A stretch of DNA of 64,000 nucleotides from a virus: positions 50,183-114,182 of IMG/VR virus record IMGVR_UViG_3300045421_000501. One strand, written 5' to 3'. Below the pieces are notes generated by a model. The model saw only the letters and a program-made list of their open reading frames with translations. It was not told the origin of the DNA and searched no databases. The number at the start of each line of letters is the position of its first letter. The first letter of the stretch is position 1. The position numbers and the translations under genes are program-made. Shown here one piece after another: positions 1 to 9,277 of the stretch.

Positions 1-2
1 TA

Positions 3-98
3 GAAGTATTTGTTTGCAATTTGAAAAATTATATACCAATAGGTGAATGGAAAAACACAAATGAACAAAGAAAATTTATTTTGGAATATAAGATATGA
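3..98 (+). CDS. C-terminal fragment of an upstream gene
   Basis: An open frame runs from the window edge to TGA at 96-98 and gives 31 residues ending in ILEYKI. The start lies outside the window. Its stop overlaps the ATG of the next gene (ATGA), the same coupling seen through the glycan cassette, so it is probably another cassette member. No family can be named from this fragment. Confidence 0.6.
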   Translation, partial: EVFVCNLKNYIPIGEWKNTNEQRKFILEYKI

Positions 99-934
99 AA
101 ATATTTGATTCTCTTCTTTTCTTCAATGAATTAGATTTATTGGAACTCAGAATGAATATTCTTGGGGATTATGTAGATTATTTTGTGATCAATGAAGCAA
201 ATGTTACATTTACTGGAAAAGAAAAACAATTATATTTTCAGGAAAATCGTCAAAGATTTAAAAAATGGGATGATAAAATAATACATAATGTGATTATAGA
301 TAATAATGATAATTTTGAAAATTATATTGACGGCAAATTATATCATCGACCATTGAAGGAAGATAACATATATAAACTTCCAATGCACTATCAAAGAGAT
401 GTTTTTCACAGAGACAGTTGCATCTATGGAATTTTGCAAGAAGCACAGGATGATGATATTATATTCACGAGTGATGCTGATGAAATTGCAAATCCGTTGG
501 TTGTCGAAAGAATGGGTGATTGGTTTGATCGAAGCAATCATTATGTAATGGTTGGCCCTTGTTATTATTATTACTTAAATGTTCAGGTAGAAGATAATTG
601 GATGGGAACAAGAGTATGTACTTTAGAGCATCTTAAAACTACTAGTATAGATAAACTAAGGCAATCTCATAAAGATGCTTGGAAAATAATGAGTGGTGGG
701 TGGCATTGGAGTTTTTTTGGTGGAGCTGATCGAGTTCGTGCTAAAATTGAAGCATACGCTCATCAAGAACATAATATAGAACAATTAAAAATGTCAATGG
801 AAAGTAGAATCGAAAATAATGAAGATCCTTGTGGTAGAGATTATTTTAAGCTAAGAACTGTTCCAATTGATAATAGTTTTCCGGAATATATTCAATATAA
901 TAAAAATAAACTTTTGCAATATATTAAAAAATGA
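95..934 (+). CDS. Family 17 glycosyltransferase
   Basis: Product of 279 aa resembling GT17 enzymes (the beta-1,4-N-acetylglucosaminyltransferase III family). The start MKIFDSLLFFNELDLLELR and the phrase YFVINEANVTFTGK are typical of the family. An acidic motif FTSDADEIANP near residues 124-134 is the likely nucleotide-sugar and metal site. It probably moves a hexose or N-acetylhexosamine onto a glycan in the cytoplasm. ATG overlaps the previous stop and its own stop overlaps the next ATG, so it is translationally coupled on both sides. The family call is good; donor and acceptor cannot be read from the sequence. Confidence 0.8.
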   Translation: MKIFDSLLFFNELDLLELRMNILGDYVDYFVINEANVTFTGKEKQLYFQENRQRFKKWDDKIIHNVIIDNNDNFENYIDGKLYHRPLKEDNIYKLPMHYQRDVFHRDSCIYGILQEAQDDDIIFTSDADEIANPLVVERMGDWFDRSNHYVMVGPCYYYYLNVQVEDNWMGTRVCTLEHLKTTSIDKLRQSHKDAWKIMSGGWHWSFFGGADRVRAKIEAYAHQEHNIEQLKMSMESRIENNEDPCGRDYFKLRTVPIDNSFPEYIQYNKNKLLQYIKK

Positions 935-1872
935 ATTTTATTGAAGGTGTAGCAGTTTCAAATCTGTGTGATTATTCATTTGGAGATCAGGCTGGATGTT
1001 TGGGAAGAGTTCCTGGAGCATTCATGAAACAAGCTGATTTAGTCAATCAAGAATTTATTTCAATTTGCAATCAAAATATTGCAAAAGGAAAAAATTTGAT
1101 GACTCTTTTTATTGATAATATTCGATTATATAAAAGACAAATTAAAGCTTCTAATGAAAGGGATCAGAAATGGATTGATGCATTGCATGAAACAAATGAT
1201 CTTTTAGAACTTTGTGGAAAGATTGAGAAAATAAATTTTATCATCTTCACAAATCTTGAAGACACACCAATCGATGAAACAATTCATAAAATAATTCCAG
1301 ACAATGTAATTTCCATACATGCTGTAAATGCAATTTCTTTTGGTAAAAAAGTAATTCCTTTTCCATATGGATTACAAAGAATTTTAAATAATAGTGATAA
1401 TAGAATTCCGATTATTAGTAATTTGATCGAAAAGGAAGTAACACCTAAAAAATTAGTTTATATTAATCACACCAAAGATACCAATTTAAGTGAACGTGGA
1501 GATATTAAAAAAATTCTTGGTAAACACAATTATGTTACTGTGGATGATCGAATTCCATTTGAGCAATATTGCAAACAAATACAAAATCATAAATTTATGA
1601 TTTGTCCACAAGGAAATGGTGTAGATTGTCATCGAAATTGGGAAGTTCTTTATTTAAAAAGAGTTCCAATTATGAAAAAAACTGAATATCTTATGGAACT
1701 TTATAAGGAATATCCTGTTCTTTGGGTAGATGATTATTCAAAAATTACTAAAACATTATTAATAAATAATGATCATCTTTATGTAAGAGCGAAAAATATA
1801 GAAAATAATTTACTCGATTTGTATTCGTTATTTAATAGGATTGTAAGAGATGGAAAAGATAAAATTAAATGA
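931..1872 (+). CDS. Exostosin-like glycosyltransferase
   Basis: Product of 313 aa. The C-terminal third contains KFMICPQGNGVDCHRNWE followed by VLYLKRVPIM, the pattern of the nucleotide-sugar binding half of exostosin/GT47-like GT-B enzymes (conserved F-x-x-x-P-x-G-x-G-x-D-x-x-R/H-x-W-E). The N-terminal part is less recognisable. It starts with ATGA coupling to the GT17 gene and overlaps the next gene by 23 nt. It is likely a glycosyltransferase of the same surface-glycan pathway; substrate unknown. Confidence 0.6.
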   Translation: MNFIEGVAVSNLCDYSFGDQAGCLGRVPGAFMKQADLVNQEFISICNQNIAKGKNLMTLFIDNIRLYKRQIKASNERDQKWIDALHETNDLLELCGKIEKINFIIFTNLEDTPIDETIHKIIPDNVISIHAVNAISFGKKVIPFPYGLQRILNNSDNRIPIISNLIEKEVTPKKLVYINHTKDTNLSERGDIKKILGKHNYVTVDDRIPFEQYCKQIQNHKFMICPQGNGVDCHRNWEVLYLKRVPIMKKTEYLMELYKEYPVLWVDDYSKITKTLLINNDHLYVRAKNIENNLLDLYSLFNRIVRDGKDKIK

Positions 1873-2530
1873 TGTGACTTTATGCTGCATCTCTTCCGTA
1901 AAATTAGAAGAAACTGTATATGCTCTAATAAAAAGTTGTGAGGGATTAGAATTTGCAGAAGCAAAACTCATCGGACATCAAAAACCAGATAACCTTCCAG
2001 ACTATATTAAGTTTGAAGAAACATATCAGATAAAAAGTATTGACGATTATAGTTATTATTGCATCTATAATCTTACAAATCATATTCAAACAAGTCATTG
2101 TCTTTTGATTCAATCTGATGGATATGTAATTCGTCCTTGGTTATGGAATGATTCGTGGATGCAATATGATTATATTGGAGCTCCTTGGCCGGATCGTCAA
2201 AAACAACAAGATGCTTTTATTGATCCTTGGGGAAAAGCTCATAGAGTTGGAAATGGTGGATTTACTCTTCGAAGTAAAAAATTATTAGATGTTCCCAAAC
2301 AAGCACACATTCAATTTGATGTGAATTGGGGTAGATTTTATAAACACATGGGAGCAAAACTTACTGCAGAAGATGGAAATATTTGTGTTCATAATCGACA
2401 TATATATGAAGTACTTGGATGCAAATTTGCTCCAGTAGAAGTTGCATCTAAATTTTCCAGAGAACAAACTTTACCTGATAGTGAAGAAGACACCTTCGGG
2501 TTTCATTATTATTTTCAAGATATAAAATGA
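1850..2530 (+). CDS. DUF5672 glycosyltransferase-like protein
   Basis: Product of 226 aa. The block YIGAPWP (residues ~100-106) and the later VGNGGFTLRSKKLLD (~129-143) are the signature of DUF5672, a GT-A-like family often found in LPS and capsule clusters. A central LLIQSDGY places an acidic residue where GT-A enzymes bind metal. The ATG at 1850 follows a purine-rich stretch and lies 23 nt inside the previous gene. The family call is fairly sure; biochemical activity is inferred. Confidence 0.7.
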   Translation: MEKIKLNDVTLCCISSVKLEETVYALIKSCEGLEFAEAKLIGHQKPDNLPDYIKFEETYQIKSIDDYSYYCIYNLTNHIQTSHCLLIQSDGYVIRPWLWNDSWMQYDYIGAPWPDRQKQQDAFIDPWGKAHRVGNGGFTLRSKKLLDVPKQAHIQFDVNWGRFYKHMGAKLTAEDGNICVHNRHIYEVLGCKFAPVEVASKFSREQTLPDSEEDTFGFHYYFQDIK

Positions 2531-3321
2531 AAGCATCAATTTATCAATTATGGTGGAATCCTTGGGGTGAAGAAGGATTAGATTTTAATAAAAACGTAAG
2601 TATATCTGTAGACAATCTTCAAAATAATTTTGATGCAGATTTAAAAATTTTATTTTTAGCAGAACCATATTCAATTGCACCTACAGTTAATGAAGGAGCA
2701 TTAAATTCCTCAATATTTTTTGATAAAATATATACATTCAATCAAGCAATATTGAACGAATACCCTCAAGCAGAATTATTTCCTTGGGGATCTTCGTGGT
2801 TAGATTTTGACAATCTAAATATTGAGAAGCAAGATGTAATAACATTTGTCACTAGTAATAAATCTCAAACATTGGGGCATAAACTTCGTTTAGATATTTT
2901 TGATTATTTGAATCCGATAGATGAAATTAATGGAATGGAAATTTTTAGTCATATGTCTCCACCATTTCATCAAATTCGAAATGACTTTTTTTATAATGCA
3001 AAATTTCATATATGTGTAGAAAATTCGATTCAAAAAAATTATTTTACAGAAAAAATTATTGATTGTTTTGCAAGTAAAACTATTCCAATTTATTTTGGTT
3101 GCCCAAATTTAGGAGATTGGTTTAATATGAATGGAGTTTATCAATTTGAAAATCTAAAAGAATTAAATGATATTTTAGATTTATTGTCTCCAGATGTATA
3201 TGAGAAAAAAATAAAAGCAATCGAAGAAAATTATGAAATTGCAAAACAATTTTATGGAGAAAATGACGTTGTACCCAGACTTACTAAAAAAATTACTGAA
3301 TTTGTAAATCATGCCATTTAA
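2527..3321 (+). CDS. GT10-like (alpha-1,3-fucosyltransferase family) glycosyltransferase
   Basis: Product of 264 aa. The C-terminal half has KFHICVENSIQKNYFTEKI followed by IDCFASKTIPIYFGCPNL, the GT10 donor-binding signature (F-x-E-N-S...Y-x-T-E-K...P-x-Y-x-G). The N-terminal acceptor half is short and divergent. GT10 enzymes transfer fucose from GDP-fucose to GlcNAc. A GT11 gene (alpha-1,2-fucosyltransferase family) lies nearby, so the final glycan may be fucosylated. ATGA overlap with the previous gene. Confidence 0.75.
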   Translation: MKASIYQLWWNPWGEEGLDFNKNVSISVDNLQNNFDADLKILFLAEPYSIAPTVNEGALNSSIFFDKIYTFNQAILNEYPQAELFPWGSSWLDFDNLNIEKQDVITFVTSNKSQTLGHKLRLDIFDYLNPIDEINGMEIFSHMSPPFHQIRNDFFYNAKFHICVENSIQKNYFTEKIIDCFASKTIPIYFGCPNLGDWFNMNGVYQFENLKELNDILDLLSPDVYEKKIKAIEENYEIAKQFYGENDVVPRLTKKITEFVNHAI

Positions 3322-3988
3322 CGGATCAAATCAGACAAACTACATACAAAAAGATTATTCATTTCTAAGAATCAAACCCGAAGGAATGAAAAATTTAAAA
3401 ACAAACTATTCACAAGTTTGGCAAGATATTTTTGCGTTGGTTGTAAATGATGCAAAACAAGAAGGTACGTTCATTGAAATTGGAGGAGGACAACCAAAAA
3501 TTGGTAATAATACATGGCTTCTTGAAGAACAATATAATTGGAAAGGGTTTTCAATTGAACTTGATGATGAATTATGTTTGATGTGGGAAAATGCAGATCG
3601 AAAAAATACAAAAATATTTAAAGACAATGCACTTATTTTTGATTATGTCCATGCAGTTGAAGAATTAAAATTACCATACCATATGGATTATTTGTCATTT
3701 GATTTAGAACCACCAGAGATAACATTGGAGTGTTTGAAAAAATTTCCTTTTGATAAATTGTCATTCAATTGTGTGACGTATGAGCATGATGCATATCGAC
3801 AATGGGGAGATATTTATGCTCATCGAAATATATTTTTTGAAAATGGATATAGATTAGTTGGTGAAAATTTAAAGAATCGTGGATGTACTATGGAAGAATG
3901 GTTTCTTCATGAAGATGTTGATTCTCAAATTTATAGTAAACTGTATAGTGAAGATTGCGAAGCGTATGAATTGTTATTGGACTTATGA
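3311..3988 (+). CDS. FkbM-like SAM-dependent methyltransferase
   Basis: Product of 225 aa. The segment SQVWQDIFALVV, then GTFIEIGGGQPKIGNNTWLL and WKGFSIE, matches the FkbM-type Rossmann methyltransferase: an E-x-G-x-G SAM-binding loop and an acidic residue ending strand 2. The later MDYLSFDLEPPE matches the D-x-E motif. Such enzymes O-methylate sugars or lipids and are common in phage and bacterial glycan clusters. The start overlaps the GT10 gene by 11 nt. It probably caps or modifies the glycan made by its neighbours. Confidence 0.7.
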   Translation: MPFNGSNQTNYIQKDYSFLRIKPEGMKNLKTNYSQVWQDIFALVVNDAKQEGTFIEIGGGQPKIGNNTWLLEEQYNWKGFSIELDDELCLMWENADRKNTKIFKDNALIFDYVHAVEELKLPYHMDYLSFDLEPPEITLECLKKFPFDKLSFNCVTYEHDAYRQWGDIYAHRNIFFENGYRLVGENLKNRGCTMEEWFLHEDVDSQIYSKLYSEDCEAYELLLDL

Positions 3989-4677
3989 CAAGAATCAGTT
4001 TTTGTATTCCTTGCTATGAAGCCCATGGTAAAGGATATAATTATCTACTTGATGTTTTTTATGCATTAAATAATCAAGTATTCAAGGACTTTAATGTATG
4101 GATTTCCGATCAAAGTAAAGACGATAAAGTATATCAAGCATGTGAAGAATATGCAGATTGCTTTGAAATTAATTATATTAAATATCAAGAAAATATTGGC
4201 AATGTTTCTGCAAATACAAATAATGCAATCAAGTATGCTGACGGCGAAATTTTAAAAATTCATTATCAAGATGATTTTATTCTTACAGAAAATCTTACTT
4301 TTGAACTTGACAAAGTATTTGTTAATGATGTAGAATGGGCAGTAAGTTGTTTTGCACATTCTATTGATGATGGTAGAACACATTATAATGCTAAAACTCC
4401 ATACTGGAATGATAAAATTTTAGAAGGAGTGAATACATTTAGTTCTCCATCCATACTTGCAATGAGAAAAGATTTGAAAGTATATTTTGATCAAAATATT
4501 ACATTACTTTTGGATTGTGATATGTTTTATCAGTTGTATATCAAATATGGAGAACCTATAATAATGACAGATGTTCATATTTCAAATCGTGAACATGCAA
4601 ATCAAACACAAAGAAAAGTTGAACATTTATTATCAACCGAGATTGAATATTTAAAGAGGAAATATGATAGGATTTAA
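3985..4677 (+). CDS. Family 2 glycosyltransferase
   Basis: Product of 230 aa with a GT-A/GT2 start: ISFCIPCYEAHGKGYNYLLD, then NVWISDQSKDD and NIGNVSANTNNAIKYADGE, the usual S-D/D-x-S nucleotide-binding and N-x-G helix segments. KIHYQDDFIL supplies a D-D pair at the metal site. It likely transfers a sugar from a nucleotide donor. It is coupled by ATGA to the methyltransferase and overlaps the next gene by 14 nt. Confidence 0.8.
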   Translation: MTRISFCIPCYEAHGKGYNYLLDVFYALNNQVFKDFNVWISDQSKDDKVYQACEEYADCFEINYIKYQENIGNVSANTNNAIKYADGEILKIHYQDDFILTENLTFELDKVFVNDVEWAVSCFAHSIDDGRTHYNAKTPYWNDKILEGVNTFSSPSILAMRKDLKVYFDQNITLLLDCDMFYQLYIKYGEPIIMTDVHISNREHANQTQRKVEHLLSTEIEYLKRKYDRI

Positions 4678-5446
4678 TCATCTAGGTCGTCATGGGAGAC
4701 TTGGAAATCAAATGTTTCAGTACGCTGGACTCATGGGAATTGCAGATCATAATGATTATGAATTTGCAATTCCACCTAGTAATTTTCAAGATCCTTGGAA
4801 TGATCATCAATTATTTGAGGCATTTAAACTTACAAGTTTAGTCAATATTAAATTTGTAGATGGTCCATATGTTCAGGAAAAAACATTTTCGTTTGATGAG
4901 GATTTATTTAATACTATTCCCGACAATCACAATGTTTTTGGATATCTTCAAACTGCGAAATATTTTTACCATATTCAAAGTGAAGTAAGAGAAAATTTTA
5001 AATTTAAAAATGATATTCTTGGACCATGTGAAGATATGATTCAAAGTGTAGAAAATCCAATTGCATTACACGTTCGTCGAGGAGATTATATTTCAAATTC
5101 GGACAATCATCCCCCTTGTCCGAAAGAGTATTATGATGAAGCATTAAAAAAATTTGATAATAATCGAAATGTGATTGTATTTTCTGATGATCCAGAATGG
5201 TGTAGTCGGGAATTTACTGAGGATAGATTTTTGATATCTGAGGGAGGAGACAATCTTGCAGATCTTTGTATGATGAGTTTATGTGAAGATTTTATTATTG
5301 CAAATTCATCATTTTCCTGGTGGGGATCATGGTTATCTGAAAATGAAAAGAAAAAAATTATTGCACCCAGTCGTTGGTTCGGTAGTGGTTACACTTCGTC
5401 TCACGACATTTCTGATCTCTATTGCTCAAATTGGGAGGTAATCTAA
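4664..5446 (+). CDS. GT11 alpha-1,2-fucosyltransferase-like
   Basis: Product of 260 aa. It opens with a GRLGNQMFQYA block (residues ~11-21), followed by ALHVRRGDYIS (~133-143), where H-x-R-R-x-D-Y is the diagnostic GDP-fucose binding motif of GT11. Further motifs VIVFSDDPEWC and IIANSSFSWWGSWL also match the family. The start ATG follows a good ribosome binding site (GAGGAAAT). Expected reaction: transfer of fucose from GDP-fucose in alpha-1,2 linkage. This is the firmest specificity in the cassette. Confidence 0.85.
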   Translation: MIGFNHLGRHGRLGNQMFQYAGLMGIADHNDYEFAIPPSNFQDPWNDHQLFEAFKLTSLVNIKFVDGPYVQEKTFSFDEDLFNTIPDNHNVFGYLQTAKYFYHIQSEVRENFKFKNDILGPCEDMIQSVENPIALHVRRGDYISNSDNHPPCPKEYYDEALKKFDNNRNVIVFSDDPEWCSREFTEDRFLISEGGDNLADLCMMSLCEDFIIANSSFSWWGSWLSENEKKKIIAPSRWFGSGYTSSHDISDLYCSNWEVI

Positions 5447-6343
5447 ATGAAAAATAATGATCTTGAAATATTGGAACAAAACTGGATGCCCTTGGAAGAT
5501 GTTACTTTTTTAATTCCATTGAGAATTGAAAGTCAAGATAGAATGCGTAATATTATCACAACGATGATTTATTTGCTTCGAAATTTTAATACCAATGTCA
5601 TGATAAAAGAATATGACATGGAGCAAATCTTTATGCAATCTGCTTTTCCTACAATTGAAGATGCAGTTGGAGATAAAGTAAAAAATATTAATTATATTTT
5701 TGAGAAAACTGATGAATTTATTTTTCATCGAACACGACTTCTCAATGATATGATTCAAAATGCAGAAACTCCAATCGTAGTCAATTATGATAGTGATGTT
5801 CTTCTTCCAAAGGAGACATATTTACATGCAAGGCATCTTATTTTGAATGGATATACTAATCCAGAACAACCAAATATAAAACCGGAACCAATTAAAGTTG
5901 TTTATCCGTATGGTTATGGAAATTTTCAGTTTCAAATAAGTGCCACAGATGAAGAAGTTACTAATTTTATAAACAGTAATTTTAATTTTACTGCATTTAC
6001 AAGCATGAGGCAGTATGATGCAAAGTTTGGATTCTGTCAATTTTTTGATCGAGAAGAATATATTCGATTTGGAATGGAAAATGAGAACTTTGTATCCTAT
6101 GGATATGAAGATGATGAAAGATATAATCGATTTAATACACTTTCTCATGTTGCTCGAATCAATGATTATGTTTATCATTTGGAGCATGTAAGAACTCAAA
6201 ATTCTTGGTTTAATAATCCACATATTGAATCAAATAGATTTCTTTGGGAAAAATTAAAAATTCTTCCCAAAGAAAATATAATTGAGTATTATAATAATCA
6301 GAAATATTTAATTGATAGGGGTGTTATTTGTGGACAAAAATAA
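5447..6343 (+). CDS. GT-A glycosyltransferase with GT7C-like C-terminus
   Basis: Product of 298 aa. PIVVNYDSDVLLP gives a D-x-D motif near residue 107. Further on, FGFCQFFDREEYIRFG and VSYGYEDDERYNRF match the galactosyltransferase/chondroitin-type C-terminal domain, in which W/Y-G-x-E-D-D contacts the acceptor. It starts directly after the previous stop with a clear GGGAGG ribosome binding site 8-9 nt upstream, so it may be a re-initiation point in the operon. Donor and acceptor unknown. Confidence 0.7.
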   Translation: MKNNDLEILEQNWMPLEDVTFLIPLRIESQDRMRNIITTMIYLLRNFNTNVMIKEYDMEQIFMQSAFPTIEDAVGDKVKNINYIFEKTDEFIFHRTRLLNDMIQNAETPIVVNYDSDVLLPKETYLHARHLILNGYTNPEQPNIKPEPIKVVYPYGYGNFQFQISATDEEVTNFINSNFNFTAFTSMRQYDAKFGFCQFFDREEYIRFGMENENFVSYGYEDDERYNRFNTLSHVARINDYVYHLEHVRTQNSWFNNPHIESNRFLWEKLKILPKENIIEYYNNQKYLIDRGVICGQK

Positions 6344-7145
6344 AGCATCCTACAAACTAAAAGGATTTCCAAAATGCTTATGGATTAATTTAAATCGTTG
6401 TGTTCAAAGAAAGGAATACATGGAAAATCAATTCAAGTATTGGGAAATCTATGATCATGTAAGAATTTCTGGTATTGATGGTAAGGAAGATGATCCAACT
6501 TCATATTTAAAAGGAAGTGTACCTCACAATATGAATAACGGTGAAATTGGTTGTGTTTTATCTCATTTGAATGCAATTAAATATTTTGTTGAGAAAACAG
6601 ATCTCAATGAAATCATGATTATGGAAGATGATTTGGATATGAATACTGTTAAGTATTGGAATTTTACTTGGAGTGATGTAAGATCAAAATTACCAATTAA
6701 TTTTGATACTTGTCAGTTTACAATTATCAATCCAAATGGAATAACATTGAAATTGCACCAACGGTTTATTAATGATTTTTCTGCTGCATGTTATTTAATT
6801 ACAAGACATCATGCAATAAAAATAATGAAATTGCATAATAGAGGAAATCAATGGAAAATTGATCAAAACATTCGACCAAGAGCAGTATCCGAAGATCTAA
6901 TTTTGGATAGTGGAAAGGGGTATTCTACTCCACTTTTTAACTATAGATTAGACTTAGGATCTGCAATTCACGAAGAGCATATTGATATTTTTCATAAGGA
7001 TAGTGGAAATGCTTTAGATGAATTTTGGAAAATGAATGGACAGGATCAAAACATTTCTCAAATTATGGAATTAGATGAATATTGTGGTAGAATACCACCA
7101 CAGGTTTATATAAATCAAGCAAATTTAGAGAAACAAAACTCATGA
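6330..7145 (+). CDS. GT25-type glycosyltransferase
   Basis: Product of about 271 aa. The N-terminal CLWINLNRCVQRKEYME, the GEIGCVLSHLNAIKYF block and IMIMEDDLDM are the hallmarks of GT25 (LPS beta-galactosyltransferase/LgtB family). The start is a choice: a GTG at 6330 sits 9 nt after AGGGG and lies inside the previous gene, while a TTG at 6312 has no ribosome binding site. I prefer GTG 6330. It ends with ATGA coupling to the oxygenase. Confidence 0.75.
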   Translation: MDKNKASYKLKGFPKCLWINLNRCVQRKEYMENQFKYWEIYDHVRISGIDGKEDDPTSYLKGSVPHNMNNGEIGCVLSHLNAIKYFVEKTDLNEIMIMEDDLDMNTVKYWNFTWSDVRSKLPINFDTCQFTIINPNGITLKLHQRFINDFSAACYLITRHHAIKIMKLHNRGNQWKIDQNIRPRAVSEDLILDSGKGYSTPLFNYRLDLGSAIHEEHIDIFHKDSGNALDEFWKMNGQDQNISQIMELDEYCGRIPPQVYINQANLEKQNS

Positions 7146-7843
7146 AAATTATAGATCATATTGGAATATTTGAAAACTTTGCAAATGAAAACTTTTGCAA
7201 AGAACTAATTACTATTTTTGAATATTGGTTTGAACGAAAATATACATTACAGGAGAATGTAAATTCTCATATAACAGAAGAAAGAAAAGTGAGTTTATTT
7301 AATGAAGGTATTACTCAGTTTCCTGGGAAATCCCTTGGTAGAAAAGATGTTCAATTTTATTTGGAAACAATGGACATTCAAATGGCAATGAATGTTAATG
7401 GTATAGTTGGACAAGCCTTTGAGCAATACATTTCAGAATATCCAGGATTACTAAAAAATGCAGATCCAGTTTCATCCTGGACTACTAAAATACAAAAAAC
7501 TAATTCTGGTGGAGGGTATCATACATGGCATTGCGAGAATGGTGATTTTGGATATCGGGATAGAGTTTTGACTTGGATGATTTATCTAAATGATATTCCT
7601 CATGAAAATGGTGGAGCAACAGAATTTTTTCATCAAAAACTATCCATTCAACCTAGTGTAGGAACACTAGTTCTTTGGCCTGCATGTTATACTCATATGC
7701 ATCGAGGTGGATTTTTGACTGGAGATATTTCTAAATATATTGCTACCGGATGGTTTCTTCGAGAACCGGGACAAGTTTTTAATAAAAGAATGGGAGAAGA
7801 ATGTGGACAAATACAACCTCAAAAATTTGATTTGAATGAATAA
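7142..7843 (+). CDS. 2-oxoglutarate/Fe(II)-dependent oxygenase (prolyl-hydroxylase-like)
   Basis: Product of 233 aa. A double-stranded beta-helix oxygenase is shown by YHTWHCENG (H-x-E iron ligands near residues 129-131), the following LTWMIYLNDIPHENGGATEF, and THMHRGGFLTGDISKYIATGW, which holds the distal His and the basic residue that binds 2-oxoglutarate. This is the P4H-like subfamily common in cyanophages. In this cassette it may hydroxylate a sugar, lipid or protein; the target is unknown. ATGA coupled to the GT25 gene. Confidence 0.8.
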   Translation: MKIIDHIGIFENFANENFCKELITIFEYWFERKYTLQENVNSHITEERKVSLFNEGITQFPGKSLGRKDVQFYLETMDIQMAMNVNGIVGQAFEQYISEYPGLLKNADPVSSWTTKIQKTNSGGGYHTWHCENGDFGYRDRVLTWMIYLNDIPHENGGATEFFHQKLSIQPSVGTLVLWPACYTHMHRGGFLTGDISKYIATGWFLREPGQVFNKRMGEECGQIQPQKFDLNE

Positions 7844-9263
7844 TATTTTTGTAGGAATAGGTGATGCACTTCACGATACCAGTATTTGTGCATTGATTGA
7901 TGGTGAATTTAAGTATCGAAAATCTGAAAGATACTTTGGAGTAAAGCATCACGAAGCTAAAAGTCAATGGTATGCAAATACTTTAAATGATTGGAATATA
8001 ACCAAAGTTGATAAATTGGTTTACACTCATAAAGGTGGAATTGGAAGGGGTAGAAAACCATATGATGGAGAAGAATTTTTGGTCAACGAATCCTTCCCCC
8101 ATATAAAATGCAATGATACAATATGTTTAGATCACCATATTGCTCATATGTTTAGCACATTATCAAGTGCTAAACAACATGCGGTATTTGATGGAAAAGG
8201 ATCTGGATCAAAGGCAAAAGGAAGATTTACTGGATTAATAAAAACTGAAACAAAATTTCAAAGATATAAAAAAATGGGTGCTGGAAGATATTTACAATAT
8301 CTTGGAACAGTATTAAATTTTTCTGGATTGGAAATAGATTTCCCCGGAAAAATTATGGGATTGCAATCATATGGAGTTCCTGATTTAAATCTGGCATCTC
8401 AAATTAACGAAGAGAATATTCTTGATTTTATTGAACCTTGGGTAAGAAAAATACCAAAAAGTACTGATAAAGATTTTCAGAATTTTGTTGCAACTGTACA
8501 TAAGGCATGTGAACTTCAGCAATTAGAATATTTTAAAGAGTTTGATTCGAATGAACTAATTGCATGTTCTGGTGGAGTAATGTTAAACACTGTAATTAAT
8601 ACGGAACTTCGAAAAAAATATAATCTTTATATTCCACCACATGTATATGATGGAGGATTGTCAATTGGATGTCTTAATTATATTGTAAAGAATTTAAATA
8701 TTCCAAACTTTCCTTTTATTCAGGATGATGAAAGACCATTAGAAAATCCATCAGATGATACAATTGAATTCATTGCAGAAAAACTTGCACTTGGTAAAAT
8801 TATTGGATGGTATCAGGGAAATGGTGAGATTGGACCAAGAGCACTTGGCAATCGTAGTATTTTGATGAGTCCTTTAGTTAAAAATGGAAAGGAAATTCTC
8901 AATCAAAAAGTAAAAAAAAGAGAATGGTGGAGACCTTTTGGTGCTTCGGTAATCAAAGAAAAAGCACATGAATATTTTGATATTGATAATAATCCATATA
9001 TGCTATATAATAGTAAAGTATTAGTCGATGAACTATATTCAATTACTCATGTTGATGGTACTTGTAGACATCAAACAGTAACTTCCGATCATAAATTTTA
9101 TTATAAACTCTTAGAAAAATTTGAAGAAAAAACTGGTTTGCCAATACTGTTAAATACATCATTGAATATTGGGGGAAAACCAATTTCATCCAAACTGGAA
9201 AATGCACATGTTCCTGGATTAGATATACTTTGTTGTGGTAATGAAATACATTCTTATAGCTAA
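7836..9263 (+). CDS. NodU/CmcH-family O-carbamoyltransferase
   Basis: Product of 475 aa with both family domains. The N-terminal Kae1-like part has LHDTSICALIDG and DHHIAHMFSTL (metal-binding His residues). The C-terminal part has GWYQGNGEIGPRALGNRSIL and WWRPFGASVI. The enzyme transfers carbamoyl from carbamoyl-phosphate, through carbamoyl-adenylate, to a hydroxyl of a sugar. A carbamoylated sugar on the phage or host glycan is the simplest inference. It overlaps the oxygenase by 8 nt. It is slightly shorter than many family members (~550-600 aa) but the key motifs are intact. Confidence 0.85.
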   Translation: MNNIFVGIGDALHDTSICALIDGEFKYRKSERYFGVKHHEAKSQWYANTLNDWNITKVDKLVYTHKGGIGRGRKPYDGEEFLVNESFPHIKCNDTICLDHHIAHMFSTLSSAKQHAVFDGKGSGSKAKGRFTGLIKTETKFQRYKKMGAGRYLQYLGTVLNFSGLEIDFPGKIMGLQSYGVPDLNLASQINEENILDFIEPWVRKIPKSTDKDFQNFVATVHKACELQQLEYFKEFDSNELIACSGGVMLNTVINTELRKKYNLYIPPHVYDGGLSIGCLNYIVKNLNIPNFPFIQDDERPLENPSDDTIEFIAEKLALGKIIGWYQGNGEIGPRALGNRSILMSPLVKNGKEILNQKVKKREWWRPFGASVIKEKAHEYFDIDNNPYMLYNSKVLVDELYSITHVDGTCRHQTVTSDHKFYYKLLEKFEEKTGLPILLNTSLNIGGKPISSKLENAHVPGLDILCCGNEIHSYS

Positions 9264-9277
9264 ATGTAAAAAATTAT

